Assembly: GCF_001956695.1 (NCBI RefSeq)
Contig: NZ_CP019070.1
Span: 1,178,001-1,242,000, forward strand
DNA: 64,000 nt
Source: Poseidonibacter parvus
Lineage (GTDB): Bacteria; Campylobacterota; Campylobacteria; Campylobacterales; Arcobacteraceae
Direction of reading: 5' to 3'
Shown here: positions 51,698-61,193 of the stretch, one piece after another
Numbering within the stretch: the first letter of the stretch is position 1
How the letters are laid out: each line of letters opens with the position of its first letter
Position numbers and translations under genes: made by a program
Notes under the pieces: model-generated
Database searches by the model: none
Told to the model about the DNA's origin: nothing
Seen by the model: only the letters and a program-made list of their open reading frames with translations

Positions 51698-54176
51698 GCT
51701 TTGTAAATGGTTTTAATAATATTATTAATCTTGGAAGTAAAAGTAGTGCTGAAGCTAAGATTGTAGCCATTACAACTACTGTTAATAAACCAAAGTAAAT
51801 AGTAGGAATTAAATTTGATAAAACAAGTATAGAAAAACCTACTACAACTACTAAAGAAGTGTAATACATAGCATATCCAATACTTTCATGAGATCTTTTC
51901 ATAGCATTGATATAATTATGATCAAACTTGTACTCTTCTTTAAATCTATGAATATAATGTATTGTATCATCTACTCCAATACCAATAGAAATAGCTGCAA
52001 TTGTAATAGTCATAATATCTAAAGGAATATTTAACCAACCCATAATTCCAAAAATAGCAGAAATAGGAATAATATTAGCAATTAGTGCAATAAATGCAAT
52101 TTTAAGTGATCTAAAAAGAAGTAAAAACATTATAAATAAAATCACTAAAACAAAACCTAATGTAGAGATTTGAGAATCAAATAATGATTGAAGCATATTG
52201 TTATATAAAACCATTAGGTTTGATAATTTATATGACGTTTCTTTATTTTCAATAATATCTCTTAAATCAGTATTGATTTTATTTAATAATTCATTTCTTC
52301 GTAAACTTGGATTTGAATCGACTATTCTCATAGTAATTCTAGCTTCATTATGCTCAATATTTACATATGGAGCTAAAATCAAATCTTTATATCTTTCTGG
52401 AAGTTTTTTATATAAAAGTGCTAGTGTTATTCCATCTAATTCTTTATTGTCATTTAAAAGTTTTCCTACTTTTAAAATACTTGCTAAAGATTGTACTTTT
52501 CCAACTTCTTCCAGTGAGTCTAGATAGTTATGAACTTTTGTAATTGTATTCATTTTATCTTGTGAAAACCAATATTGTTCATCGTTTTCGCTTTCTTTAT
52601 ACTCATCTTCAAAGTCATCAAAAAAGTCATCTTCGCTAGCTTTTTCTACAATTTTTACTGTTTTTTCTTCATCTTTGAATTTTATAATTACATCTAAGGG
52701 CGTTGTTCCACCTAAATTTTCATCAATTACTTTCATTCCTTTATAAATATCTGTACTTTGTTTAAAGTAGTTAATAAAACTATTCTCTACAATTAATTGT
52801 GATGCTCCTGAAAGAGAAAATACAACTACAAGTAAAGAACCTATTAAAATACTACTTCCTTTGTTTTCTACAAGGTATGAAGCTTTTGAAATAAGTGAAA
52901 ACTTAGAGTTTTTTTCTCTTTCATGTTCATCTTTTTTATTCACCATTATTAAAACAATAGGAAAAACTAAAAAAGCAATAATAAGTGAGATTGCAATTCC
53001 AGCACTCATCATTAAACCTAAGTTTTTAACAGGTTGAATACTTGATAATACTAAAGATGCAAAACCTGTAATTGTAGTAATAATTGCAAAAAATGAAGGA
53101 TTCATTTTTGATAAAATAGTGTTTATCACTAGCTTATATTGACTGGCATTTTTATATTTTACATTTAATTCTCTATATCTTACAATTAAGTGTAAAACTA
53201 TTGAAATGGTTATTATTAACTGTAAAGCAATAAAGTTTGATGATATTACAGTAACTTCCCAATTAAATAAACCCAATACTCCAGCTGTTGAAACAACAGA
53301 TAAAAGACAAATAACAATTGGTAAGATAATCCATCTAGGATGTCTAAAAATAAACCATAAAATAAAAATAAGTAAAAATACTAAAGTAGAACCATAAATT
53401 AATAAATCACTTCTAACAAAGCCTACAATATCATTTGCAATCATATTTATTCCACCAAGGAAAATACTTGCTTGATTATCGTACTTACTAATTATTGCTC
53501 TAATATTTTTAATATCACTTGTTTCTTGTTCTCTTAAAAAATCTCTATATTCTTTAAACTCTAATACAGTTTTATTTAAAAGATTTAATTCATCTTTTGT
53601 AATATTATTTGCTCTTTTTTTAGCTAATAAATCATTTCTTTTTTCTAAAAGTTCAAAATACTTTTTGTCTTCTTTTAGATTTAACATTAATGCAGTCGTT
53701 TTAAAATCTGGACTTACTAAGTTATTTGAGTAAAGTTCAGATGTTAAAAACTCTTTTTTAACTAAAGTTAAATCATACTCTTTAGTACTAAGAGTTTCAA
53801 CTCCATCAACTAAATCAGAAATTGGTCTTATTGGAGATTGAACTAAAGGAACATTTAATATTGAAGTTATACTTTCTATATTTTCTAATTTAAGTAAATC
53901 ATCTGAAAGGCTTGATAATCTATCTAAACTTGTTTTTGAAAGTAATTCATCATAGGGAGAGTAAGTAATAACTAAAAAGTTTGGATTGTAATATCTTTTG
54001 TTTACTTCTCTAGAAAATTTTAAATCTTTATCATCATCAAGTAGAAGTGTTTCAGCCGAAGCATCAATTTCAAGTTTTGTAGCGTAGTATCCTAAAACAG
54101 TAATGCTAGTGAATAATACTAGTAAAACTGCAATTGGAAATTTTAAAATGACATTGTCATAAATCTTTTTTATCAT
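51693..54176 (-). CDS. RND/MMPL-type transporter of MlaA-MlaC operon
   Basis: The 827-residue protein has twelve predicted helices in two RND halves, each starting with a helix and a large periplasmic loop. The first half includes AVLLVLFTSITVLGYYATKL; sterol-sensing-type segments GASTLVFLL-like and ISIGIGVDDTIHYIHRFKEEY near residue 700 are typical of MMPL/HpnN proteins. It follows mlaC after one base and mlaA before that. It may move lipids between the inner-membrane side and MlaC without the ABC MlaFEDB, which is not seen here. Confidence 0.85.
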   Translation of the reverse strand: MIKKIYDNVILKFPIAVLLVLFTSITVLGYYATKLEIDASAETLLLDDDKDLKFSREVNKRYYNPNFLVITYSPYDELLSKTSLDRLSSLSDDLLKLENIESITSILNVPLVQSPIRPISDLVDGVETLSTKEYDLTLVKKEFLTSELYSNNLVSPDFKTTALMLNLKEDKKYFELLEKRNDLLAKKRANNITKDELNLLNKTVLEFKEYRDFLREQETSDIKNIRAIISKYDNQASIFLGGINMIANDIVGFVRSDLLIYGSTLVFLLIFILWFIFRHPRWIILPIVICLLSVVSTAGVLGLFNWEVTVISSNFIALQLIITISIVLHLIVRYRELNVKYKNASQYKLVINTILSKMNPSFFAIITTITGFASLVLSSIQPVKNLGLMMSAGIAISLIIAFLVFPIVLIMVNKKDEHEREKNSKFSLISKASYLVENKGSSILIGSLLVVVFSLSGASQLIVENSFINYFKQSTDIYKGMKVIDENLGGTTPLDVIIKFKDEEKTVKIVEKASEDDFFDDFEDEYKESENDEQYWFSQDKMNTITKVHNYLDSLEEVGKVQSLASILKVGKLLNDNKELDGITLALLYKKLPERYKDLILAPYVNIEHNEARITMRIVDSNPSLRRNELLNKINTDLRDIIENKETSYKLSNLMVLYNNMLQSLFDSQISTLGFVLVILFIMFLLLFRSLKIAFIALIANIIPISAIFGIMGWLNIPLDIMTITIAAISIGIGVDDTIHYIHRFKEEYKFDHNYINAMKRSHESIGYAMYYTSLVVVVGFSILVLSNLIPTIYFGLLTVVVMATILASALLLLPRLIILLKPFTKH

Positions 54177-54776
54177 TTAGTTTTTTTCGTTTGCTTCTTT
54201 TAAAACAGCTAACATTTCATCGAAAGTTTTTTCTTTTAATAATCCTGAAAATTGTTGTCTATTTGTTTGCATAATACTTACACCAATTAAATCAACATCA
54301 TAAATCAACCACTCATTACTAGCTCTATTTTTGTAAAAGTTATAGTTAATTGTGTATACATCATCTTGACCAATTAACTCTGTAACTAACTGTAATCTAC
54401 TTCCTTTATAATCTTCTAAAGAAATAATCTTTACTTCTTGATTTGTATATAATTCAAGTTTATCAATATATGAGTTTTTTAGTTTTCTTTCAAAAACTTT
54501 TACAAATTCATTTCTTTGTTCTTTAGAAATTGATGTCCAAGTTTTTTTACCTAAAGCAATTTTTGACATAGTATTATAATCAAAAACTGAATCAATTATA
54601 GAAACTATTTTTTCACCTTTTTGCTTAGTTTGAAGACTTTCATCTTTTAAAATAAGTAAAATTGTATTGATTTTATTTCCCATTTCTTCTTTTATTGTCT
54701 CTTTTTTCAAAGCACTTGCAGATGTAATTGCAAAAGTAATCAATAATAATATTTTAAATAAGTTCTTTAATTTCAT
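54177..54776 (-). CDS. mlaC: MlaC-like periplasmic phospholipid-binding protein
   Basis: The 199-residue protein has a signal peptide (LLLITFAITSASA) and the MlaC/Ttg2D fold with FDYNTMSKIALGKKTWTSISKEQRNEFVKVFERKL. This FxxxxMSxxALGxxW pattern is the family hallmark. It would ferry phospholipids in the periplasm. It lies two bases after mlaA and one base before the RND gene. Confidence 0.88.
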   Translation of the reverse strand: MKLKNLFKILLLITFAITSASALKKETIKEEMGNKINTILLILKDESLQTKQKGEKIVSIIDSVFDYNTMSKIALGKKTWTSISKEQRNEFVKVFERKLKNSYIDKLELYTNQEVKIISLEDYKGSRLQLVTELIGQDDVYTINYNFYKNRASNEWLIYDVDLIGVSIMQTNRQQFSGLLKEKTFDEMLAVLKEANEKN

Positions 54777-54778
54777 TT

Positions 54779-55600
54779 TTATTCCTCTATTTGTTTATTT
54801 CTTCTTTGATTATATACATCTCTTAAAAATGGATATAAATCTAAAGCATCTTTTTTAATACTTTCATATTGACCAAGTCTAAGTGAAGTAGAATTTATCG
54901 TATCTGTAGCGATTATTCCTACATTTTCTAAACTATTATTTGGAATTTTATATCCAATATCACTTGAACCAGTTGTGCTTAGAGGACTAATATATCCATC
55001 AGCTGCAAGTCCTACAATATCTCTAAGATTTGAAGGTCCTAAAAAAGGTAAAACAACATGAAAACCTTCTCCAACTCCATAATATCCAAGAGTTTGTCCA
55101 AAGTCTTCGTCATGTGCTTCCCAACCTAATTCAGTTTTAGCAGGATCCATAAAACCAGCTAATCCAAAAGTAGTGTTAATTAAAAATCTTCCTAACTCTT
55201 CAACTGAGTTTTCAAATTTTAATTGTAATAAATTGTTTATAAATCTTAAAGGAAATAGCAGATTTGAAAAAAAGTTAGAAATTCCAACTCTAAGGGTTTG
55301 TGGAAATACATAAGTATATCCAGTTGCAACAGGACTTAAAGCATAAGTATAAATACCATCATTAAAAGATGTCATTACTCTATTATAACCACTTAAAGGG
55401 TCAAATACTTCTACTTGTGTATTTGCAAACTCATCTGCAAATTCATCTTCAAAATCATCATATTCAACTGTTTGTGATTTATTAGTTTGTGAGGAAATTT
55501 TTATTTTCTCATCAATTTTATTTTTTGCATTTGATGCTTCTTTTACTGCGCAGGCATTAAAAATGAAAGCTGTTAAAATAAGTAAAATAATATTTTTCAA
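54779..55600 (-). CDS. mlaA: MlaA (VacJ) outer-membrane lipoprotein
   Basis: The 273-residue lipoprotein has a lipobox (LTAFIFNAC) and an acidic linker, then the VacJ core: FDPLSGYNRVMTSFNDGIYT, GISNFFSNLLFPLRFINNLLQ, ELGRFLINTTFGLAGFMDPA, and DEDFGQTLGYYGVGEGFHVV. MlaA removes mislocalised phospholipids from the outer leaflet. It begins the three-gene Mla-type operon; an M23 peptidase gene precedes it by 68 bases. Confidence 0.93.
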   Translation of the reverse strand: MKNIILLILTAFIFNACAVKEASNAKNKIDEKIKISSQTNKSQTVEYDDFEDEFADEFANTQVEVFDPLSGYNRVMTSFNDGIYTYALSPVATGYTYVFPQTLRVGISNFFSNLLFPLRFINNLLQLKFENSVEELGRFLINTTFGLAGFMDPAKTELGWEAHDEDFGQTLGYYGVGEGFHVVLPFLGPSNLRDIVGLAADGYISPLSTTGSSDIGYKIPNNSLENVGIIATDTINSTSLRLGQYESIKKDALDLYPFLRDVYNQRRNKQIEE

Positions 55601-55668
55601 ACTTTTCCTTTGTGCTATTTTTTTGTATTATATAGAAAAAATGTGTAGATAATGTTTAAGTAAGTTTT

Positions 55669-56520
55669 TTATTGCTTTTTTAAGCTATTTAAAACCTCTA
55701 TTGCATTTAATGGATCTACCTGTATACCGTTGATTCTAAAAGAAAAGTGTAAATGTGGACCAGTTACTCTTCCTGTACTTCCACTAAGACCTAGTATTTC
55801 ACCTTTTTTGATAAAATCTCCAACTTTATAATTCATAAGACTTAAGTGAAAATAACAAGAATAAACTCCAAAACCATGATCTATTACAATAGAATTACCT
55901 GAATAGAATCTATTTTGTGCAATTTTTACAATACCTGAATTTGAAGCAATAATTGGTGTACCATTTTTTGCTCTAAAATCTGTACCACTATGATAGGATT
56001 TAAGCATTCCATTATAGACTCGTTTTGTTCCAAAATTACTGGTGATTTTAGAATTTAATGGATAAATGAACTCTTCATCCCATAAGATTTTATTTGTTTT
56101 ACTTTTATATATTTTTATAGCTTCTGCATACTCTTTTTTAGTTCTGGCAACTCTTGATGGATTTGGTTTTAGTTTCTTTTTTGAAACATTTATTACTTCA
56201 CTTTTATATTTTCCATCAACAACTTTTAGATTTAAACCTTTAAAAACTTTTTTATTGTTTTCAAGATAAGAGATAATAACTCTATAATTGTCTTTCTTCT
56301 GATAGTATGAAATTGGCAATAATGCAGAGTATGTATTTTTTTTAAACTTATTTTTAAAAAAATCTATATTTTGTGTATGAAACGTCAGTTTTACATTTGA
56401 TATATTTTCTTTTTGTATTTCCAACAGAACTGTGTTGGCATTTTTTACAACATTTTGGCTTATTGTTAAGGCAAATAAATTGCAAAATAGGATTACTTGG
56501 ATTATTAATATTTTTTTCAT
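55669..56520 (-). CDS. M23-family metallopeptidase
   Basis: The 283-residue protein has a signal peptide (ILIIQVILFCNLFALT), a beta-rich N-terminal domain (about 20-135) and an M23/LytM peptidase domain (about 160-275). The zinc ligands are present: YHSGTDFRA (His and Asp), VYSCYFHLS and GPHLHFS. It also has ASNSGIVKIA and GSTGRVTGP of active enzymes. It likely trims peptidoglycan crosslinks in the periplasm, as the cell-shape endopeptidases of this phylum do. Confidence 0.9.
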   Translation of the reverse strand: MKKILIIQVILFCNLFALTISQNVVKNANTVLLEIQKENISNVKLTFHTQNIDFFKNKFKKNTYSALLPISYYQKKDNYRVIISYLENNKKVFKGLNLKVVDGKYKSEVINVSKKKLKPNPSRVARTKKEYAEAIKIYKSKTNKILWDEEFIYPLNSKITSNFGTKRVYNGMLKSYHSGTDFRAKNGTPIIASNSGIVKIAQNRFYSGNSIVIDHGFGVYSCYFHLSLMNYKVGDFIKKGEILGLSGSTGRVTGPHLHFSFRINGIQVDPLNAIEVLNSLKKQ

Positions 56521-56632
56521 AAATAAATAATATCTAAAAATATTTAAGTAATAGTTTTATTAACTTATTTATCTATTATTACAAACTTGGTATAATCAGC
56601 GAAAATTAGAAAAACAAACTATTGGAGTTATA

Positions 56633-57343
56633 ATGGGTAGAGCCTTTGAATATAGAAAAGCGTCAAAATTAAAAAGATGGGGAGCAATGTCTAGATTGTT
56701 TCCAAAATTAGCAAAAGCTATTGAAATGGCAGCAAAAGCTGGGGTTCCTGATCCTGAAATGAACTCAGCACTTAGAACAGCTATTTTAAATGCAAAAGCT
56801 GAAAATATGCCAAAAACAAATATTGAAGCTGCTATTAAAAGAGCAAGTGGAAAAGATTCTGCTAACTATACAGATGTAAACTTTGAAGGAAAAGGACCTC
56901 ATGGTTCTTTAATCTTTGTAGAAACTGCTACTGATAATAATACAAGAACAGTTGCGAATGTTAAAATGTATTTTAATAAAAATGGTGGTTCAATGGCACC
57001 AACTGGTTCTTTAGAATTTATGTTTGATAGAAAAGCATTATTTGAATTTAATAAAACTGAAGATATGGATATTGAAGAATTAGAATTAGAACTAATTGAT
57101 GCAGGATTAGAAGAAATTGAAGAAGAAGACGGTATTGTTTTAGTAACTGCTGATTACACTGATTTTGGTACATTAAATACTGCATTTGAAGAAATGGGAA
57201 TTGAACTTACTAAAGCAAAATTAGAAAGAATTTCAAATAATCCACAAACATTTACAGAAGAACAAGAAGAAGAGATTGGAAAGTTATTAGAAAAACTTGA
57301 AGATGATGATGATGTTCAAGCTGTTTATACAAATATGGCATAA
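56633..57343 (+). CDS. YebC/PmpR-family DNA-binding regulator
   Basis: The 236-residue protein shows the full YebC pattern: [60 protein letters not shown], and [21 protein letters not shown] with the acidic C-terminal domain. YebC/PmpR proteins regulate transcription and some help ribosomes at polyproline stretches. Length is normal. It ends at a shared terminator with the convergent TM2 gene. Confidence 0.92.
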   Translation: MGRAFEYRKASKLKRWGAMSRLFPKLAKAIEMAAKAGVPDPEMNSALRTAILNAKAENMPKTNIEAAIKRASGKDSANYTDVNFEGKGPHGSLIFVETATDNNTRTVANVKMYFNKNGGSMAPTGSLEFMFDRKALFEFNKTEDMDIEELELELIDAGLEEIEEEDGIVLVTADYTDFGTLNTAFEEMGIELTKAKLERISNNPQTFTEEQEEEIGKLLEKLEDDDDVQAVYTNMA

Positions 57344-57351
57344 ACAACACT

Positions 57352-57380
57352 AGAAGAAATCAATTTAATTGATTTCTTCT
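57352..57380. terminator. Bidirectional terminator between yebC and TM2 gene
   Basis: A perfect 14-base inverted repeat (57352-57365 with 57367-57380) is flanked by T-rich or A-rich ends. It serves the convergent yebC-like gene and the TM2 gene, whose last codons and stop lie inside it. Confidence 0.7.
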
Positions 57381-57670
57381 GAACTTCTTTCAAACTCTTC
57401 TAAAATATTTAGATTAAAATCTTTTACAATATTATTTAACTTAAAACCATCTATTACCCATAAAATAAAAAGACCTATTAAAATCAAATAACCTATAAGA
57501 ATAAAAGTAGTAATTAGTCCAATAAATCCTACAAGTATATATATCCACCAACGCTTTTGTTTTGTATATAGTCTATGCATTCCAAAGATACCTAAAAACC
57601 ACCATAGAAGATAAGCTAATACAACACTTAGTTGTTGTGTTTTTGCTTTTTCTAAATCAATATTATTCAT
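57365..57670 (-). CDS. TM2 domain-containing membrane protein
   Basis: The 101-residue protein has the TM2 pattern: YLLWWFLGIFGMHRLYTKQKRWWIYILVGF with a second helix pair (LIGYLILIGLFILWVIDGFKL), the DGFKL turn being typical. TM2 proteins are small inner-membrane proteins of unclear role. It begins two bases after the M48 protease gene, so the two are probably co-transcribed. Confidence 0.87.
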   Translation of the reverse strand: MNNIDLEKAKTQQLSVVLAYLLWWFLGIFGMHRLYTKQKRWWIYILVGFIGLITTFILIGYLILIGLFILWVIDGFKLNNIVKDFNLNILEEFERSSEEIN

Positions 57671-57672
57671 TT

Positions 57673-58431
57673 TTATTTTCTTTTTAATTTAGCAATTGTA
57701 TTTTTAATATCTTTAATTCTTGTATTCGAACTTGGATGTGTTGAAAAGAATTCATTTTGAGTTTTTTTACCAGCACTCATATTTTGCCAAAAGTTTAAAG
57801 CTTCATAAGGATTGTATCCTGCTTTAACCATTAAATAAATACCAATTTCATCAGCTTCACTTTCTTGTAATCTACCATAAGGAAGCATTACTCCTAATTG
57901 TGAACCAAGACCATAAGCTTGATTAAATGCATTTGTATAGCCAGGTGCAGTTGCTGCTAATACTACATTTCCAATAAGTTGTATTCCTTGTTGTACTTTT
58001 GCTGAACTCATTCTCTCAGCTCCATGACGAGCAAGAGCATGTGCAACTTCATGAGACATAACAGTTGCTAACTGATCGTCATTTTTAGCAGCTTTTAAAA
58101 TACCTGTATAAACTACAACTTTTCCACCAGGCAAACAAAACGCATTCATTGCGTCATTTTGAACTAGATTAAATTCCCATTTAAAATCAGGTCTATTTGC
58201 AGCAGCTGCAATTTTTGCACCAATTGCTTTTACTCTTCTTGCATCATAAGTATTGTTAATTACTTTTGCTTTTGATAAAGCTTGCTTATATGATGTTTCT
58301 CCTAGTGCTAATTCTTCTTTAGGTGACATAAAAATCATTTGCGATCTATTTGTATAGGGTGTTTTATGTGTACAACCTATGATTATTAATACAGTGATAC
58401 CTACAAAAATGAAATTTCTTAATAGTTTCAT
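57673..58431 (-). CDS. M48-family metalloprotease lipoprotein
   Basis: The 252-residue lipoprotein has signal and lipobox (FVGITVLIIIGC) and an M48 peptidase domain with zinc motif SHEVAHALARHG and the third ligand in RLQESEADEIG. The N-terminal part (YTNRSQMIFMSPKEELALGE) is typical of periplasmic LoiP/BepA-like proteases, which act in outer-membrane protein quality control. It is co-transcribed with the TM2 gene. Confidence 0.92.
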   Translation of the reverse strand: MKLLRNFIFVGITVLIIIGCTHKTPYTNRSQMIFMSPKEELALGETSYKQALSKAKVINNTYDARRVKAIGAKIAAAANRPDFKWEFNLVQNDAMNAFCLPGGKVVVYTGILKAAKNDDQLATVMSHEVAHALARHGAERMSSAKVQQGIQLIGNVVLAATAPGYTNAFNQAYGLGSQLGVMLPYGRLQESEADEIGIYLMVKAGYNPYEALNFWQNMSAGKKTQNEFFSTHPSSNTRIKDIKNTIAKLKRK

Positions 58432-58592
58432 AGCTCTTCCTTTTTATATTTTACTTATATCTTTTATTATATCTAAAGAAAATTATCTTAAACTGTAATC
58501 TAATAATCATATAATTTATTTTAAACTTTTAGAAAAATCTATTGATAATAATAAATATTGTATTATTACAAAAATTATTATAAAGAATAAAT

Positions 58593-58901
58593 ATGAAATG
58601 TCCTCATTGTCAAACTAGCGTTGAATTAGATTCAAAAATGTATTTTAAAACCCTTACTGGAAAATATACTTGTCCTAGTTGTTCTAATAAATTTAAATTA
58701 GATAGAAGTATCAAATATTATGGTTGGATTGCAATTGCAATTTTTATAGCTTTAATCGATTCTTATTTTGTAATGAAGTTTGCACAAACTACAACTTTTT
58801 CAAGCGTGATATTTGCTTCTTGGTTAGTGGTACTGTTTTTTGCATATTGTTATATAGATAGAAGATTAGAAAATAACATGCCTACAAAAAAGATTAATTA
58901 G
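58593..58901 (+). CDS. Zinc-ribbon membrane protein
   Basis: The 102-residue protein has a zinc-ribbon domain with CPHC (residues 3-6) and CPSC (about 32-35), then two membrane helices (YYGWIAIAIFIALIDSYFVM and TFSSVIFASWLVVLFFAYCY). It may be a small regulator or adaptor at the membrane; the function is unknown. Its stop TAG shares its last base with the GTG start of the next gene. Confidence 0.72.
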   Translation: MKCPHCQTSVELDSKMYFKTLTGKYTCPSCSNKFKLDRSIKYYGWIAIAIFIALIDSYFVMKFAQTTTFSSVIFASWLVVLFFAYCYIDRRLENNMPTKKIN

Positions 58902-59791
58902 TGCAAGCAAAAAAGGGTAATATTTATGGTGTTATAACCATTTTACTATACTCTTCACTAGCACTTTTTTCAATATTTACTAGTAATATTCCTGCTTTTG
59001 AATTAACATCATTATCTTTTTTTGTAGCTTCTTTTGTAGGATTGGCTTTTTTAAAAAAACAAAAAGTTCACATATCTAAGCTTTTTAAAATTCCTGTAAA
59101 AGTCTGGTTTATTGGAATAAATGGTTTATTTGGTTATCACTTTTTTTACTTCTTGGCTATTAAAAATGCTCCTGCTGTTGAAGCAAATCTAATAAATTAT
59201 TTATGGCCATTATTGATAGTAGTATTTTCATCTTTTTTACCAAATGAAAGATTAAAATGGTTTCATATCTTAGGAACAATTCTTGGATTATTTGGAGCTT
59301 TTCTTTTAGTTTCAAAAGGTGGAAGTTTTTCTTTTGAAGCACAATATATTTCAGGATATATATTTGCAATAATTGCAGCTTTAATATGGTCATCATATTC
59401 TGTGATTTCAAGAACATTATCTCATATTCCTACCTATGCAGTTACGGGCTTTTGTATGGCTACTGCTATATTATCAGGTATTTGTCATTTTATATTTGAA
59501 ACTACTGTTATTCCAAATGCTACAGAATTATTTGGAATATTAATGCTTGGACTTGGACCTGTTGGAGGGGCGTTTTATTTATGGGATTATGCAGTTAAAA
59601 ATGCAGATATAAAACTACTTGGTTCAATTTCATATTTTACACCATTACTTTCTACGCTATTACTTGTACTTTTAGGATATGCCGAATTTACTACGGCTAT
59701 TACATTAGCTTGTATTTTTATTATTTTAGGTTCATTTGTAAGTTCAGCGCAGTATTTAAAATCAATAAAAAACTTCTTTTTTAAGAAATAA
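58901..59791 (+). CDS. EamA-type DMT-superfamily exporter, GTG start
   Basis: The 296-residue protein has ten membrane helices in two EamA halves: residues about 7-135 (including FYFLAIKNAPAVEANLINYL) and about 150-290 (IFAIIAALIWSSYSVISR, LLGSISYFTPLLSTLLLVLL). Such proteins export amino acids or other metabolites. The start is GTG at 58901, overlapping the upstream TAG. The substrate is unknown. An RNA methyltransferase gene follows after ten bases. Confidence 0.88.
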   Translation: MQAKKGNIYGVITILLYSSLALFSIFTSNIPAFELTSLSFFVASFVGLAFLKKQKVHISKLFKIPVKVWFIGINGLFGYHFFYFLAIKNAPAVEANLINYLWPLLIVVFSSFLPNERLKWFHILGTILGLFGAFLLVSKGGSFSFEAQYISGYIFAIIAALIWSSYSVISRTLSHIPTYAVTGFCMATAILSGICHFIFETTVIPNATELFGILMLGLGPVGGAFYLWDYAVKNADIKLLGSISYFTPLLSTLLLVLLGYAEFTTAITLACIFIILGSFVSSAQYLKSIKNFFFKK

Positions 59792-59801
59792 GGAAAACAA
59801 A

Positions 59802-60584
59802 ATGCAGAATAAAATGCAAGACATAATCAACATTAGTGAGATAAATGATCCCCAAATAAAAGAGTTTATAAGTTTACGAAAATCACAAGTTGAAGAAAAT
59901 CAAGTAGTAGTAGAGAGTAAAAATGTTTTCAAAAAACTTTTTTCAACAAATATAAAAATACATAAAGTTTTTACAACTATTGAGCATCTTGATTTTTTAA
60001 AAGAAAACTGTTCAGACATAGATTTTCCAATATACACTGCAAGTAATGAACTAATGAAAGATATAGTAGGGCACAAAATACATCAAGGTATGTTAGCACT
60101 TATAGATAAACCTAAATATATTACTTTTGATGAAATACAAGGTAATGTTGTAGTATTAAATGGACTCACATCTCCTGAGAATGTAGGCTCAATTGTTCGC
60201 TCTTGTGCAGCTTTTAATATCACTACTTTAATTATAGATGAAAATACATGTTCACCATTTATTAGAAGATGTATTAGAGTTTCTACTGGAAATTTATTTA
60301 ATATAAAAGTATATAAAACAAGTACTTTAAAAGATGATTTAATAAAACTACAATCTTTAGACTACAAAGTATTAACAACTGCAAATCATGAAACAGCAGT
60401 AAGCTTGCATGAATTTACTTTCCCAAAAAAATCAGCAGTAGTAATAGGAAGTGAAGGTTTTGGAGCACAACAAGATATTATTGATTTATCAGATAATATT
60501 CTTAGAATTGATATAAGTGAAGAAGTTACAAGTTTAAATGCTGCTATTGCTGCATCTATTGTGTTTTTTCAGATGGGTAAATAG
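59802..60584 (+). CDS. SpoU/TrmH-family RNA 2'-O-methyltransferase
   Basis: The 260-residue SPOUT enzyme has an N-terminal substrate-binding domain (about 1-105) and the SpoU domain: motif 1 LTSPENVGSIVRSCAAF, motif 2 VVIGSEGFGAQ and motif 3 VTSLNAAIAASIVFFQM, which form the knotted SAM site. It methylates ribose in rRNA or tRNA (RlmB/TsnR/TrmH type); the exact target is not decidable from sequence. It ends the zinc ribbon-EamA-SpoU cluster. Confidence 0.9.
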   Translation: MQNKMQDIINISEINDPQIKEFISLRKSQVEENQVVVESKNVFKKLFSTNIKIHKVFTTIEHLDFLKENCSDIDFPIYTASNELMKDIVGHKIHQGMLALIDKPKYITFDEIQGNVVVLNGLTSPENVGSIVRSCAAFNITTLIIDENTCSPFIRRCIRVSTGNLFNIKVYKTSTLKDDLIKLQSLDYKVLTTANHETAVSLHEFTFPKKSAVVIGSEGFGAQQDIIDLSDNILRIDISEEVTSLNAAIAASIVFFQMGK

Positions 60585-61181
60585 CTTTTATTAATGAAAG
60601 AAAATTCTCTTTAAAAAAATAAAAGAAAATAAGAGGAAATGATTTTATAAGTTAGTTCCTTGCTTAATCAAGTATTGATTTTGATCACTTCATTATCTAA
60701 TTTAACTATTCTATATAGTATAAAGTAGGTCTATTTGTTCTGTTAGAATCAATCAATACCCTATGACTTACTTTTATTTTTAACTTTACTTTATTTGTAT
60801 TTGAAATTATCCATAGTCAAGTATTCACAGCTCTTACTGTTGCTAATATATCCTAAAATTTAGTGTTATTGCTTCTATTTTATACCTTTATTAATACCCC
60901 TTTTACTCTATTTATTATTTCAAACTCATCTAATTCTATATCATTATATAAAGAGTTTAAACTTTTTATATATAAATTCTTCAATATTATCGGTGAGATA
61001 CAAAGTTATGTTTATTAGTCATTTATCGTTTTTATCTATAAATACTAAACTATTATTAGCAATAGTCTGGTCTATAATTGAATAGTTTCTTATTTCCTAT
61101 TTCATGAGATATGACGTCTTTTAATTTATCTATTATTTCATTATAATTATACGTAAAGTATTATATTTAAAAGGACATAAA
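60585..61181 (-). pseudogene. Decayed coding sequence, origin unknown
   Basis: This is the longest gene-free stretch in the window. No intact frame exists. On the minus strand short protein-like pieces occur in shifting frames: DKLKDVISHEIGNKKLFNYR near 61100, TIANNSLVFIDKNDK near 61050 and LDEFEIINRVKGVLIKV near 60910, with several stops and frame changes. This pattern fits an eroded gene. I cannot name the ancestor, and AT-rich DNA also gives such pieces by chance, so the call is tentative. Confidence 0.35.
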
Positions 61182-61193
61182 CTGAAAAATCCA

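Noticed and set aside
59160-59417. 85-residue minus-strand frame inside the EamA gene
   Set aside because: It overlaps conserved helices of the transporter and resembles antisense low-complexity sequence.
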